Assembly: GCA_021818585.1 (NCBI GenBank)
Contig: JAKATU010000034.1
Span: 1 to 36,210, forward strand
Direction of reading: 5' to 3'
Length of the DNA stretch: 36,210 nt
Source of the DNA: Acidobacteriota bacterium
Lineage (GTDB): Bacteria; Acidobacteriota; Terriglobia; Terriglobales; Acidobacteriaceae
Shown: positions 1 through 7,976 of the stretch, piece by piece
How the letters are laid out: the number at the start of each line of letters is the position of its first letter
How positions within the stretch are numbered: position 1 is the stretch's first letter
Notes under the pieces: generated by a model
The model's input: the letters and a program-made list of their open reading frames with translations, nothing else
Databases searched by the model: none
Told to the model about the DNA's origin: nothing
Program-made: the position numbers and the translations under genes

Positions 1-279
1 GGAGAAGGAACATGCATCAGGCAGGAAGACTTCCCATTCCGGAACCGGCTTCCGGCTGCGTATCCAAATACTGACACGATTTTGCAACTTATGGGTTACA
101 AAATCGCTGAGTTACACACCTGCGAGGAGGCTAGCATCGGTGGAAACGGCATGTATGTACCACTAAGGTAACTATTTTGGATTCCATGGTAATTTATTTG
201 AGTTGACGAGAGGGTAATACTATCGGCTTCCGCGTCGTGCCTGGCTTCCGCAGGCAGTGGAGGGCGGCGCGGCGCCGCT
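1..279. other. Intergenic flank, no gene seen
   Basis: No reading frame here looks like a real gene. The stretch lies 3' of the Tad-type genes, which read leftward and stop at 280. It holds one clear dyad at 77-106 (listed separately) and a weak 6-bp hairpin (TGCCTG / CAGGCA, 238-256) just past the tadE stop codon. That hairpin lacks a T-run on the minus strand, so it is at best a weak terminator. Confidence 0.5.
77..106. repeat. Imperfect inverted repeat, 12-bp arms
   Basis: Left arm CGATTTTGCAAC (77-88) and right arm GTTACAAAATCG (95-106) pair with one mismatch around a 6-nt centre (TTATGG). The arms are AT-rich and no T-run follows, so it is more like a protein-binding dyad than an intrinsic terminator. 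No adjacent gene in the window explains it; it lies about 170 bp past the end of the Tad-type genes and may serve a gene to the left of the window. Confidence 0.55.
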
Positions 280-762
280 TTATTGCGAGATGACCATGCT
301 GGAGGTGCTGTGGAGGTTGAGGCTGATCTGACCCACGATGGGAATATCCATAGTCAAGGGATAGGCGACCTGGACCTGCACCTCGTTGCCGGGCAGGTTG
401 CAGGGTGTGGTGGAGCAGTTGGTCCATGATGCGGGGGTAATGGTGGCGCGGCTGAGCCAAGTGGTGGTGACGGCGAGCTGGGAGGGCTGCACGATGGGGT
501 AGTTGAGTCCCTGCACGTAGGACTCTACCTGGGAGGCGGTGGCGTTGCAAGTGCTGAGCCCGGTACAGGTGGAGCCGCGAACCATGGCCCAGCGTGTGGC
601 TTCGCGGGCGGCGTAGGCCACGTAGTTGTAGCAGTAGAGGGCGATGGTGAGCTCGAGGATGCCGATGAGGACGGCGATGACGATGCCGAGCGACAGGGCG
701 GACTCGACGAGGGATTGCCCGCGACGGCAGTGGAGCCGCCGGGCGAAGCGGCGAGCCGTCAT
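280..762 (-). CDS. TadE-like pilus assembly / pseudopilin protein (distal)
   Basis: This is a 160-residue protein with an N-terminal basic stretch, a GQSLVESALSLG motif, and one hydrophobic helix (about residues 17-40). That is the pattern of TadE/TadF minor pseudopilins of the Tad (Flp) secretion system. The rest is a Thr/Ser/Cys-rich outer domain. The start at 762 is chosen because its ATG overlaps the TGA stop of the preceding tadE-like gene as ATGA, a coupled arrangement; a longer frame upstream is not pilin-like. It is the third gene of a minus-strand set (TadG-like, TadE-like, TadE-like). By family knowledge it would be exported and processed by a TadV-type prepilin peptidase, and it would act at the inner membrane in pilus assembly. 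No tad ATPase or secretin gene is visible in the window. Confidence 0.8.
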   Translation of the reverse strand: MTARRFARRLHCRRGQSLVESALSLGIVIAVLIGILELTIALYCYNYVAYAAREATRWAMVRGSTCTGLSTCNATASQVESYVQGLNYPIVQPSQLAVTTTWLSRATITPASWTNCSTTPCNLPGNEVQVQVAYPLTMDIPIVGQISLNLHSTSSMVISQ

Positions 763-1235
763 TGCAGGACCTGCTGCACGGCGAGTCCGTGGAGGGTGTA
801 GGTGGTGGGCAGGCCGGGAATGTAAATGCCGGGGTCGAAGGTAGCCGTAGTGCGGACGGTGAGGGTGACGATGATCGAGGAGCCGGGGCAGTCGGTGTTG
901 AGGCAGGTGGAGGTGCCGCCGTTGGCACAGGAGCAACTGACGGAGGATACGGTGGTGAGGTCGGAGATGTCCGGAGCCTCGTTGGCGGCGGCGGTGGCGA
1001 TGCCTGTGGCGTCCGTGGCGGTGGTGGTGCCGGCATCGCCGTACTGGACGCCTGCCCTGGCTGCGCGGGTGACCTCAATGGCGGCGTAGGTGACCCGGCC
1101 GAACTCGGCTGCGCCGAGCAGGAGGATGCAGAGCACGCACAGGGTGAGCGCGGCTTCGAGCAGAGCCTGGCCGGAGGTGTTGCGCAGGGTTTGCGGGAGG
1201 GGCGTTGAGCGGCTCGAAGTGAGATGGGAGTTCAT
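759..1235 (-). CDS. TadE-like pilus assembly / pseudopilin protein (proximal)
   Basis: This 158-residue protein has the TadE signature: a polar N-terminus, the motif GQALLEAALTL, a hydrophobic helix (about residues 25-45), then an extracytoplasmic domain. A short segment with four closely spaced cysteines (about residues 100-115, containing CSCANGG) could form disulfides outside the membrane. It lies 11 bp downstream of the TadG-like gene and overlaps the next tadE-like gene by 4 bp, so the three are almost certainly one transcript. Its likely role is as a minor pilin or assembly factor of a Tad/Flp pilus or secretion apparatus. Which of the two TadE-like proteins corresponds to TadE and which to TadF cannot be told from sequence. 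Confidence 0.82.
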   Translation of the reverse strand: MNSHLTSSRSTPLPQTLRNTSGQALLEAALTLCVLCILLLGAAEFGRVTYAAIEVTRAARAGVQYGDAGTTTATDATGIATAAANEAPDISDLTTVSSVSCSCANGGTSTCLNTDCPGSSIIVTLTVRTTATFDPGIYIPGLPTTYTLHGLAVQQVLQ

Positions 1236-1246
1236 GATGGGCCCGC

Positions 1247-2443
1247 TTACTCGATGAGGGCTACGCTGCGGATAGGGGTTGTGTCCGGATGAGCCGCGTT
1301 GTAGCTGGGGATGTGAATGGTGGAAGACTGCACGACCATGCTGTCGGCGATGATGCCGCCGGCGGTGACGCCGCCGCCGTGGTCCTGCACGTAAACGCTG
1401 GCCGAGGGGGCATAGATGTAGCCGTCGAGCACCTGGTTGCTGCTGCCGAACTGGACCTGGAGCTCGCTGGAGTTGTTGGCCGGCTGCAGAATGGCGATGC
1501 CGTTGTAGGTTCCCGAAGTGGGCGCGGTGATGTTGAGCAGCGAGTTGGAGTCCTGATTGAGCGAGCCGCCGTAGAGGTCGAGCGTGCCGTTGGAGATGGT
1601 GACGGTTCCGCTGACGGTGACGCCGCTCTCAAAGACATAAACGCCGGCGCCGAGGCTGGCATCGGAAAGCGAGACCGGATTCGTAAAGCAGACGGCGCCG
1701 CCGTCGTTTGCCGCGAAGGCGCCGGTGATGGAGGTGGCCGAACTGGTGCTGGCGCAGCCGCCGTTGCCGGGCGTGGGTCCGGTGATGTTGCCGAGTGGAT
1801 TGCTGACGGGCAGCACGCCGGTGGTTTGCTCGGTGGGCTGGGTGGTCTGGCCGTTGGAGCCGCCGACGACGTTGAGATAGGGCGCGTCAATGAGGCCGCC
1901 GCTGCCGGTGACGTCGAGCGCGTCGGGCGAGTTGGAGTTGACGTAGATGCCGCAGCCTGTGGCGTCAATGTTGTAATCGCCCTGGATGGACAGGCCGGTG
2001 CCGGAGGGCGCCATGAGATAAATGCAGCCGGAGCCCGCTTTGGCATCTGTGGCAATGGCCTGGGCGTTGATGGGGATGGTGTTGATGCCGAGGACGCGCA
2101 TGAAATAGGTAGGCGCGTCCTGCTGGATGACAACCTGGACGTCCTGACTGGAGGTGAAGTTTCCGCTTTGCGGAGGATTGTTGACCGTGACGGTGGTGTT
2201 GTTGACGCCGTTCTGCTCGCCGTTGGCGGCTGCGGCGCTGTCGGCGGCCGATGTGGGGTCCTGGTTGTAGAGGAGTTGTTGCGCGCCGGCGGTGGCGGCC
2301 GCGTCGGCCGCGATCTGCAACTGGCGCCTGGCTCGGAAGAGCATGCCGACATCGACGGCGAGGCCGAGCGAGGCTACCAGCAGGGTCATGGTAAGGGCCG
2401 TGATCACAAGTGCCTGAGCATTTTCATCGCGAAGGATCTTCAC
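1247..2443 (-). CDS. TadG-like pilus assembly protein
   Basis: The protein (398 residues from GTG 2443) opens with a TadG/RcpC-type N-terminus. The motif NAQALVITALTMTLL runs into a membrane helix ending AVDVG, followed by the typical RARRQLQIAADAAATAGAQ segment. The remainder (residues about 130-398) is a Gly/Ser/Thr/Asn-rich domain with repeating beta-strand character and few charges, suggesting a surface-exposed beta-helix-like fold; no von Willebrand A motif is obvious. The GTG is preferred over the ATG at 2455 because GGAGG sits 5 nt before it, whereas the ATG has no good ribosome site. It is the first gene of the three-gene minus-strand Tad set. By family it anchors in the inner membrane and projects outward. 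Confidence 0.8.
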   Translation of the reverse strand: MKILRDENAQALVITALTMTLLVASLGLAVDVGMLFRARRQLQIAADAAATAGAQQLLYNQDPTSAADSAAAANGEQNGVNNTTVTVNNPPQSGNFTSSQDVQVVIQQDAPTYFMRVLGINTIPINAQAIATDAKAGSGCIYLMAPSGTGLSIQGDYNIDATGCGIYVNSNSPDALDVTGSGGLIDAPYLNVVGGSNGQTTQPTEQTTGVLPVSNPLGNITGPTPGNGGCASTSSATSITGAFAANDGGAVCFTNPVSLSDASLGAGVYVFESGVTVSGTVTISNGTLDLYGGSLNQDSNSLLNITAPTSGTYNGIAILQPANNSSELQVQFGSSNQVLDGYIYAPSASVYVQDHGGGVTAGGIIADSMVVQSSTIHIPSYNAAHPDTTPIRSVALIE

Positions 2444-2980
2444 AGTCCCCTCCATGTTGCCGATCGTCCTGCTGCCGGGGGCGATCAGAGAACCAGGCAG
2501 AAAACGCTCCGATGGCAGAGCGCAGCGGCAACCGGACGTGCAGGCCGTGGTGAAAGCCGAAGTGATTCGACTTGGACCGGGCTATCTGGTGTTATCGGCA
2601 GAAGAAACAATTCTGTGAAGTTACTATTAGAAACTTTCGGACGGGATTGTGATCCTGAATCGGTGGGAGATCTCTACCACTTTCGTGGGAGCAGGGGCAC
2701 AGACGGGTTTGGTCCGTACAGAACTGGATGCAGGTTAGCTGCCGCCGTCCTTGGGCTGAAGGAGCCTTCGGTGGCGGCGCGGGAGGGTTCGACTTTGACG
2801 CGGAAGGATGGGAACTGGTAGTTGGGCGAGATATTTGCGGGCCATGGAATACCTCATCGCAGTTTGCACTCACACCCAAAGAGGGCTGTTCGCCGGATGC
2901 GGCAGGCGCGCGTGTACGCGAAGGGAATTCGTAACAGCGAAGGTAGATGATGGTGAGATCGGCTGTATGCGGCTGTAAGG
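2444..2980. other. Intergenic region, no supported gene
   Basis: About 540 bp lie between the glycosyltransferase and the TadG-like gene, both on the minus strand. A 95-codon minus-strand frame at 2592-2879 has a Pro/Ser-rich translation without recognisable features, and I do not support it. The TadG-like promoter should lie in the left part of this stretch, but I see no convincing -35/-10 pair. Confidence 0.4.
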
Positions 2981-3784
2981 CTAGTGCGCCAGATGCCGGT
3001 AGTAGATGGCCGCGAGTTCCGCAAAGGCGCGGAGAAAGTCGAGCGAGCCGACCTTGGAGCCCGCGACGTCGGTCCAGACGGGCAGGGGGTACTCGAAGAT
3101 TTCCGTGCGCAGCGGGTGGCGGTCGCCTCTGTGCAGGGCGAGGAAACGGGCAAGGATTTCGACGTCAAATATCCAGCGCGAACGGAAGGGTTCGGCGAGC
3201 ACATGCTGGAGTTGGGGCGTGATACGGAAAAGCTTGGCGCCGCACTGGGTGTCATAGATGGGCAGGCGCAGCAGCAGCGAGACGGTGGTGGCGAAGCAGC
3301 GCCCCAGGTAGTGGCGGGCGAGGCGGCGCTGAATGTTGCGGCCCAGCAGCTTGACCCGCGCGCCAAAAACCATGTTCAAACGCGCATTTGAGGTGAGGCA
3401 GGAGAGCAGGTCGGGAATCTGTTCGAGCGGTGTGGCGAGGTCGGCATCCCAGAAGCCGGTGTATTTCGATTCGTCCTCGGCGATAACGTGCAGCATGCCT
3501 CGGCGCACGGCCTCGGCCTTGCCGCGATTGGGCTGCTGATCGAGGTACGCGGTGCGCTCCGGGAAGCGGTCGCAGAAGTCGCGGAGCAGCGCGAGGGTAT
3601 CGTCGGTGCTGCCGTCATTCACAAAGAGCAAATGGATGTTGCGGTGCGGGTCATGCTCGAGGAAGTGCTGGAAGGCGTTGATGTGCAGGCGGCGGACTTC
3701 GTTGTAGCAGGGAATGACGACGGTGCAGCGGTCCTCGGTGGGAGGTCCGGATGGGTGCGCCGCCGATGCCAGTACATCTTCCAT
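2981..3784 (-). CDS. Glycosyltransferase family 2 (DPG/DPM synthase-like)
   Basis: This 267-residue GT-A type glycosyltransferase has the nucleotide-sugar region CTVVIPCYNE near residue 20, FVNDGSTDDT near residue 55, and an acidic FWDADLA (DxD) motif near residue 110. It also has the RWIFDVEIL segment typical of dolichyl- or undecaprenyl-phosphate hexose synthases. The family transfers a sugar from a nucleotide donor to a polyprenyl phosphate at the cytoplasmic face of the membrane. No C-terminal membrane helices follow, so it resembles the catalytic-domain-only forms. The frame is open up to 4000, but the extra 72 residues are Pro/Asn-rich and not family-like. I therefore start at the ATG at 3784, though no strong ribosome site precedes it. 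It stands alone, downstream of a long intergenic stretch. Donor and acceptor are not predictable. Confidence 0.8.
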   Translation of the reverse strand: MEDVLASAAHPSGPPTEDRCTVVIPCYNEVRRLHINAFQHFLEHDPHRNIHLLFVNDGSTDDTLALLRDFCDRFPERTAYLDQQPNRGKAEAVRRGMLHVIAEDESKYTGFWDADLATPLEQIPDLLSCLTSNARLNMVFGARVKLLGRNIQRRLARHYLGRCFATTVSLLLRLPIYDTQCGAKLFRITPQLQHVLAEPFRSRWIFDVEILARFLALHRGDRHPLRTEIFEYPLPVWTDVAGSKVGSLDFLRAFAELAAIYYRHLAH

Positions 3785-4416
3785 TGGTGAAGCGTTCGCG
3801 GTTCGCGGATTGCGGCGCGGATGCTTCAGTATATCGTCGAGTGCCGGAATGTTTGCAGCGTGAATGACCCAGGGACTATTAACACTACTGGGATAGACGC
3901 CGCAACCCGCAGGGACGGGGCCGATACTCCCGATCTCTGCGTTGGTCGTCGCCGGCAGAAACCCGGTATGCGTCGCTCCCTCCTCGGGGAACCCAATCAA
4001 CCGGCTCCCGTCGCCACCATTCCCGGAGTGTTAACAGGCCCTGGTCGAGGATGGCGCGGGGAGGTTGAGGCGCTTGCAAGCCCGCCCATCCGACAAAGAC
4101 GATGGCGAACAGTACAGAAGAGGTGAGCACGACACAGGCAGGCGATTTGCCGATTGTGTCCCGGTAAAAGGGCGCTGGTTGCCGCGTCGGGCAGCCGGGT
4201 TCTGCCGCTCAGGAGATCGCAGGGGTGACAGGGATGACGCCGATGGTCTTGCGGCTGTAACTGTGAGTGAAACATTGCAGGTTTCATTGGTAACAGCTTC
4301 CGGCTGTGTATCCTGAAATCTATTAAAAAATCGTTTGCCTTTTCTATTTTTGGCCACGTAAAATCCGCGCCAGGTTAAAAGCTCGACCTATCTTGTTGTT
4401 TCAGGAGAAGCCGTCA
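3785..4416. other. Divergent intergenic region, no supported gene
   Basis: About 630 bp lie between the minus-strand glycosyltransferase and the plus-strand secreted protein. A minus-strand frame near 4040-4130 encodes a short hydrophobic run (SSVLFAIVFVGWAG), but it is preceded by a nearby stop and followed by a non-protein-like translation, so I do not call a gene. The right end carries a promoter for the secreted protein (listed separately). Confidence 0.4.
4335..4364 (+). promoter_or_regulatory. Sigma-70-type promoter for the secreted toroid protein
   Basis: The -35 box is TTGCCT (4335-4340), followed by an 18-bp spacer and -10 box TAAAAT (4359-4364). Transcription would begin near 4371, leaving a leader of about 46 nt before GTG 4417. 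The surrounding AT-rich run contrasts with the GC-rich background. Confidence 0.55.
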
Positions 4417-5490
4417 GTGGTCAAAACAGTCAGGCACAAACGATTTGTCTTTATTACATCGATTTTTCTCGCGATAGCTGCCTGCATTCTGGGCAAGGGA
4501 GCTTCCGCGCAAACCAGTTTCACGGTGGCATCGGGCAACGCTTATAGCTGGCTTGTCTCGCAAATGGCTCCGAGCGGGCTGATTATCAGCTACCAGCGCG
4601 GCAGTATCGGCTACACATATGACGAGGCGGTTGCCGTGATTGCCTTTTCCGTGCAGGGCGACTACACGCGTGCCAGGACGATTTTGACCACACTGCAGGG
4701 TCTGCAGAGTTCGACTGGCGCGTGGGACGACGCGTATTACACGAAGACGCTGCGCGGGCAGGACACGAACCAGGAAGTTGGACCCAATATGTGGGTGTCT
4801 CTGGCCGTGGCCACGTATGAGCATTTCACCGGAGACCACTCGTTTGACGCCATGGCGCAGAAGAACATCGCGTGGTGCCTGCAGTTTCAGCAGGCCGATG
4901 GCGGCATCAACGGCGGCATCGCATCGAACGGGAGCCTGTTGACGTATGCTTCAACAGAACACAATGAGGACTCCTACGCGGTGCTGAGCTACTTTGGCGA
5001 TACTACGGCGGCGGCGAATGTGAAGTCGTTTCTGGACAATGTGGCGTGGAACAGCACGGAGGGGCGCTTCAATACGGGCCGCGGCGACACCTCAGTGCAT
5101 ACCGATGTGAACGCGTGGGGCGTGCTGGCGCTGGGTGCGAGTGGAACGCACGATTACGCGACCGGCCTGACCTACAACCAGAACTGCTGTGAGAGCACGC
5201 AGAGCAACAGTCGCGCCTCGGTAAACGGGTTCGACTTTGACGGTGATATGAACGACGTATGGCTGGAAGGCACCGGGCAGAATGCCGAGGCCTTCGCCGT
5301 AGCCAGCGACGGCACGAACTGGAGCAAGTTTTTGAGCCAGATTATTCTGGATCAGGACTCGACGGGCGGCGTGCAGTATTCGATGGAAGGTACGAACAAC
5401 GGCTACTTCACGATGTCGACGTCGAACTGTGTGTCCAGCACCGGGTGGCTCATCATCGCAGCCGCGCAGTACAACCCCTTCCAACCTTAG
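4417..5490 (+). CDS. Secreted (alpha/alpha)-toroid protein, putative glycoside hydrolase
   Basis: This 357-residue protein starts at GTG 4417, which has an ideal AGGAGAAG site 6 nt upstream; the TTG at 4393 has none. An N-terminal signal peptide (basic KTVRHKRF, then a hydrophobic core, cleavage near GASAQ) indicates export. The mature part is built of helical hairpins alternating with aromatic/glycine loops (SIGYTYDEAVAVIAF, QEVGPNMWVSLAVATYEH, ADGGINGG, STEHNEDSYAVLSYFG). This is the layout of six-hairpin glycosidases and related (alpha/alpha)6 barrels. Several conserved-looking acidic residues (DEA, EHNED, DGDMNDVW) could be catalytic. I cannot assign a GH family, and a terpenoid-cyclase-like toroid without hydrolase activity remains possible. 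It has its own promoter, and a long hairpin follows the stop codon. It may act on extracellular polysaccharide. Confidence 0.7.
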   Translation: MVKTVRHKRFVFITSIFLAIAACILGKGASAQTSFTVASGNAYSWLVSQMAPSGLIISYQRGSIGYTYDEAVAVIAFSVQGDYTRARTILTTLQGLQSSTGAWDDAYYTKTLRGQDTNQEVGPNMWVSLAVATYEHFTGDHSFDAMAQKNIAWCLQFQQADGGINGGIASNGSLLTYASTEHNEDSYAVLSYFGDTTAAANVKSFLDNVAWNSTEGRFNTGRGDTSVHTDVNAWGVLALGASGTHDYATGLTYNQNCCESTQSNSRASVNGFDFDGDMNDVWLEGTGQNAEAFAVASDGTNWSKFLSQIILDQDSTGGVQYSMEGTNNGYFTMSTSNCVSSTGWLIIAAAQYNPFQP

Positions 5491-5528
5491 CTGGCAGCCT
5501 GGAATCATCCAGAATGCGTAGCTGTCGA

Positions 5529-5568
5529 CCGATCCTCTTTGTGCCAAGGACCGCACGGAGAGGATCGG
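5529..5568 (+). terminator. Long hairpin after the secreted toroid gene
   Basis: Perfect 10-bp arms CCGATCCTCT (5529-5538) and AGAGGATCGG (5559-5568) enclose a second 4-bp pairing, GTGC / GCAC. It lies 38 bp past the stop codon of the gene at 4417-5490. There is no strong T-run (CGCGTTTC follows), so it may be a weak terminator or an RNA-stabilising structure. It also buries the only upstream start codon (TTG 5539) of the MscS-fragment frame. Confidence 0.5.
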
Positions 5569-5629
5569 CGCGTTTCAGAGAGGGGATTGAGTGGCTTGTG
5601 TGCGCCGTCGGCAGAGCGCACTGCAAATT

Positions 5630-6021
5630 ACCTGTTTGACCTGGGCGTTGCGTACAAGGAAGACACCGACCATGTGATCGAAGTGCTAAAGGGCATTGCC
5701 GATGAGCTGATGCAGGAAGAAAAGTTCAGCCAGATCATCCTGGCCCCGCTGGAGGTGATCGGCGTGGATTCGTTTGGCGATTCGGCGGTGATGATCAAGG
5801 CGCGCTTCAAGACGCTGCCGAGTCAGCAGTGGACGGTGGGCCGCGAGATGAATCGCCGCATCAAGAAGAAGTTTGACGAGGTGGGCATCGAGATTCCGTT
5901 CCCGCACATGAGCGGTTACTTTGGCGAGGCGAGCAAGTCGTTCCGGCTGCAACTGGATGGAGTGGACAAGGAGCAGTTGAAGTCGCTGATTCGCGAGGTG
6001 CAGCAGGAGGGGAAGGCGTAG
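5630..6021 (+). pseudogene. C-terminal fragment of an MscS mechanosensitive channel
   Basis: From about 5630 the reading frame encodes about 130 residues matching the cytoplasmic C-terminal part of MscS-family channels. It begins LGVAYKEDTDHVIEVLKG, continues with VIGVDSFGDSAVMIKARF, and includes a WTVGREMNRRIKKKFDEVGIEIPFPH segment, which is the classic MscS alpha/beta domain. The pore helix TM3, TM1-TM2 and the beta domain are absent. Upstream sequence back to the toroid gene encodes nothing MscS-like in any frame I read. The frame is open from TTG 5539 but has no ribosome site and begins inside a hairpin. I infer a 5'-truncated relic, probably left by the rearrangement that placed the toroid gene here. 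The retained reading frame means recent decay or a truncated cytoplasmic product cannot be excluded. Confidence 0.8.
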
Positions 6022-6106
6022 GGCGAGCGTGGGCGCGGGCGGTGAAGTTTTCACGGTGGTGTGCTGGCCGGGAGTTGAGGCGGGCTGTATAAACAGTAGA
6101 CAGCCT

Positions 6107-7396
6107 ATGAATGAGCAATCCCGCAGTGGTGCAGCGGCGGCCTTCCTTTCCCGCGACTTTCGGCTTTACCAGATGGCGCGCGTGCTCGTGATTGTGGGCG
6201 CCGAGGCGCAGGCGCTGGCCGTAGCCTGGCAAATATACGAGATGACGCACAGCGCGCTGGCGCTGGGGTACACCGGGCTTGCGCTGTTTTTGCCGGGGCT
6301 GCTGTTCATGCTTCCGGCCGGGCACACGGCGGACCGCTTTGACCGGCGGGCGGTGATTTTGACCTGTTACTCGCTGCAGGTGCTTTGCACGCTGGGGCTG
6401 TTTCTGCTGTCGTGGTTCGGGCTGCCGCAGGTTTGGCCCATCTACTTGATTTTGTTTTTGATCGGGACGGGGCGCGCGTTCAGCGGGCCTGCGTCTTCAG
6501 CTCTGATTCCTCACCTGGTGCCCAAGGAACATTTTGTGAACGCGGTGACGTGGGGCGCGACGATCTTCCAGATTGCGAACTTTACCGGTCCTGCGCTGGG
6601 CGGCGTACTGTACACGCTGCCGATTCCGGGGCGGTTGCATGGCGCGGCCATCGTATACCTGTTCATGATCGGCATGCTGATCTGGTATCTGGTGCTGGTG
6701 GGTTCGCTGCGGGTGCGGCCGGGCCGGATGGAGCACAGGGCGATATCAAAGGAAGTGCTTTTGGCGGGCTTTCGCTACGTGATGCAGAAGCAGATTCTGC
6801 TGGCGGCGATTTCACTGGACCTGTTTGCCGTGTTGCTGGGCGGGGCCGTGGCGCTGCTGCCGATTTTTGCCGAGAATATTCTGCACGCCGGACCGCGCGG
6901 GCTGGGCATGCTGCGCGCCGCGCCGGCGATTGGGGCGCTGGTGGTTTCGCTCACGATGACGGCGCGGCCTATCACGCGCAAGTCTGGCATCGCCATGCTG
7001 GTATCTGTGGCGATCTTTGGCGCGGCTACGGTGCTGTTTGGCGTTTCCACGGATGTGGCGCTGTCGCTGGCGGCGCTGTTTGTGGTGGGTGCTTCCGATA
7101 TGGTGAGCGTGGTGATTCGTTCGGCGATTCTGCAACTGGCCACGCCGCCGGAGATGCGCGGGCGCGTGAGCGCGGTCAACTCGCTGTTTGTGGGCGCGTC
7201 GAATGAACTGGGCGAGTTTGAAAGCGGAGTGACGGCGCACTGGTTCGGCGCGGTGCGGGCGGTTGTTTACGGTGGTATTGGCTCGCTGATGGTGACCGGC
7301 CTGTGGACCGTGATGTTCCCCAAACTGGGCCAGGCGGATGAGCTTACAGCCGAGGCGCTGATGGAGCTGGAAGCCGGACAGCCGCGCACTTTTTAA
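6107..7396 (+). CDS. MFS exporter, EntS-like (MFS_3)
   Basis: This 429-residue major facilitator superfamily protein has an N-terminal region FLSRDFRLYQMARVLVIVG and the segment LAVAWQIYEMTHSALALG that are characteristic of the EntS/MFS_3 group. Motif A (HTADRFDRRAV) follows TM2, and about twelve hydrophobic segments are visible. EntS-type proteins export small molecules such as siderophores by proton antiport at the inner membrane; the substrate here is unknown and no siderophore biosynthesis genes are nearby. ATG 6107 is chosen because the protein begins with a short polar N-terminus before the family match. A start at 6029 would add an unlikely peptide. The ribosome site is weak. The gene lies 85 bp after the MscS remnant. 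Confidence 0.88.
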   Translation: MNEQSRSGAAAAFLSRDFRLYQMARVLVIVGAEAQALAVAWQIYEMTHSALALGYTGLALFLPGLLFMLPAGHTADRFDRRAVILTCYSLQVLCTLGLFLLSWFGLPQVWPIYLILFLIGTGRAFSGPASSALIPHLVPKEHFVNAVTWGATIFQIANFTGPALGGVLYTLPIPGRLHGAAIVYLFMIGMLIWYLVLVGSLRVRPGRMEHRAISKEVLLAGFRYVMQKQILLAAISLDLFAVLLGGAVALLPIFAENILHAGPRGLGMLRAAPAIGALVVSLTMTARPITRKSGIAMLVSVAIFGAATVLFGVSTDVALSLAALFVVGASDMVSVVIRSAILQLATPPEMRGRVSAVNSLFVGASNELGEFESGVTAHWFGAVRAVVYGGIGSLMVTGLWTVMFPKLGQADELTAEALMELEAGQPRTF

Positions 7397-7440
7397 AGCT
7401 GATTCAGTAATAATCGGAATGTGACGGCGCGCTTCAGGCG

Positions 7441-7921
7441 GTGGTGGTGAACGTCCGTTTTCCTGCTTTGCCTTCCGCGCGGACGCCGCGGATTTTTCAG
7501 GGGAGGGCTGAGCGGCGGTCTTGCGCGAAGCTTTTCCGGAGGTGTTCTTGTTGCCGAAGCTGCCCGGTTTGGCGGCCACGGTTTTTTTACCGGATTTGCC
7601 CTTGCTGGTTGGCGCGGGCCTGGCCGCGTTTGCCCCGGCGGCGGCTGGTTGGCTTGCTGCTCGGGGTTGCGGACCGGGTTCCGAAGTAGCAGCTTTTACA
7701 GGCTCGGGTTGAGCCGGTTCTTCTTCGTCATACACGTGTCGGCGCGACCGCTTCACGGCTTCCTCATAAGTGAGCTCGCGAACGGGCTCGGCATGGCTGC
7801 CGGCCCACTTGTGAAAACGCTCCAGCACCGCGCCGATGTCTTCGCTCGGCAGGGTGGGCATTTTGCCGGGAGTGTTGTGCGGTGGACGTGCGCTGTTCGG
7901 AGATGCGAAGTGTGTTGCCAT
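7441..7921 (-). pseudogene. Lys/Ala/Pro-rich protein, 3'-truncated or frameshifted
   Basis: From ATG 7921 a frame encodes a protein-like N-terminus (MATHFASPNSARPPHNTPGK, then an LERFHKWAGSHAEPVRELTYEEAVKRSRRHVYDEEE region). A low-complexity Lys/Ala/Pro/Ser tail of about 80 residues follows, ending near 7441. The frame has no stop there. It runs on antisense through the MFS gene to 6812, producing His/Arg/Gln-rich nonsense. A shift to a neighbouring frame near 7440 gives AVTFRL and then a stop at 7393-7395. I infer that the original C-terminus was lost. I recall similar short acidobacterial proteins that end in a small DNA-binding-like domain (SLRL...), but could not check this. It lies just past the ppc terminator and reads in the same direction. 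Function is unknown. Confidence 0.5.
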
Positions 7922-7976
7922 GTGCGCAGCACAGGACAGGCGGGATACGATGCTGAGAGTTTTCTGAGGCAAAAGC

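Noticed and set aside
48..66. Short similarity between CTTCCGGCTGCGTATCC near 48-65 and a matching stretch near 4296-4313
   Set aside because: Only about 17 bp with one mismatch and no shared flanks. It could be chance, so I do not call a repeat family.
1289..2821. Long plus-strand open frame opposite the TadG-like gene
   Set aside because: Gly/Ala/Val/Asp-rich antisense translation with no domain. It arises from the GC codon bias of the real minus-strand gene.
2592..2879. 95-codon minus-strand frame between TadG-like and GT2 genes
   Set aside because: Pro/Ser-rich, with no domain or ribosome site; not supported as a gene.
4031..4357. Minus-strand frames upstream of the toroid gene, one with a hydrophobic start
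   Set aside because: The hydrophobic run is short, closely bounded by a stop, and followed by Arg/Pro-rich nonsense.
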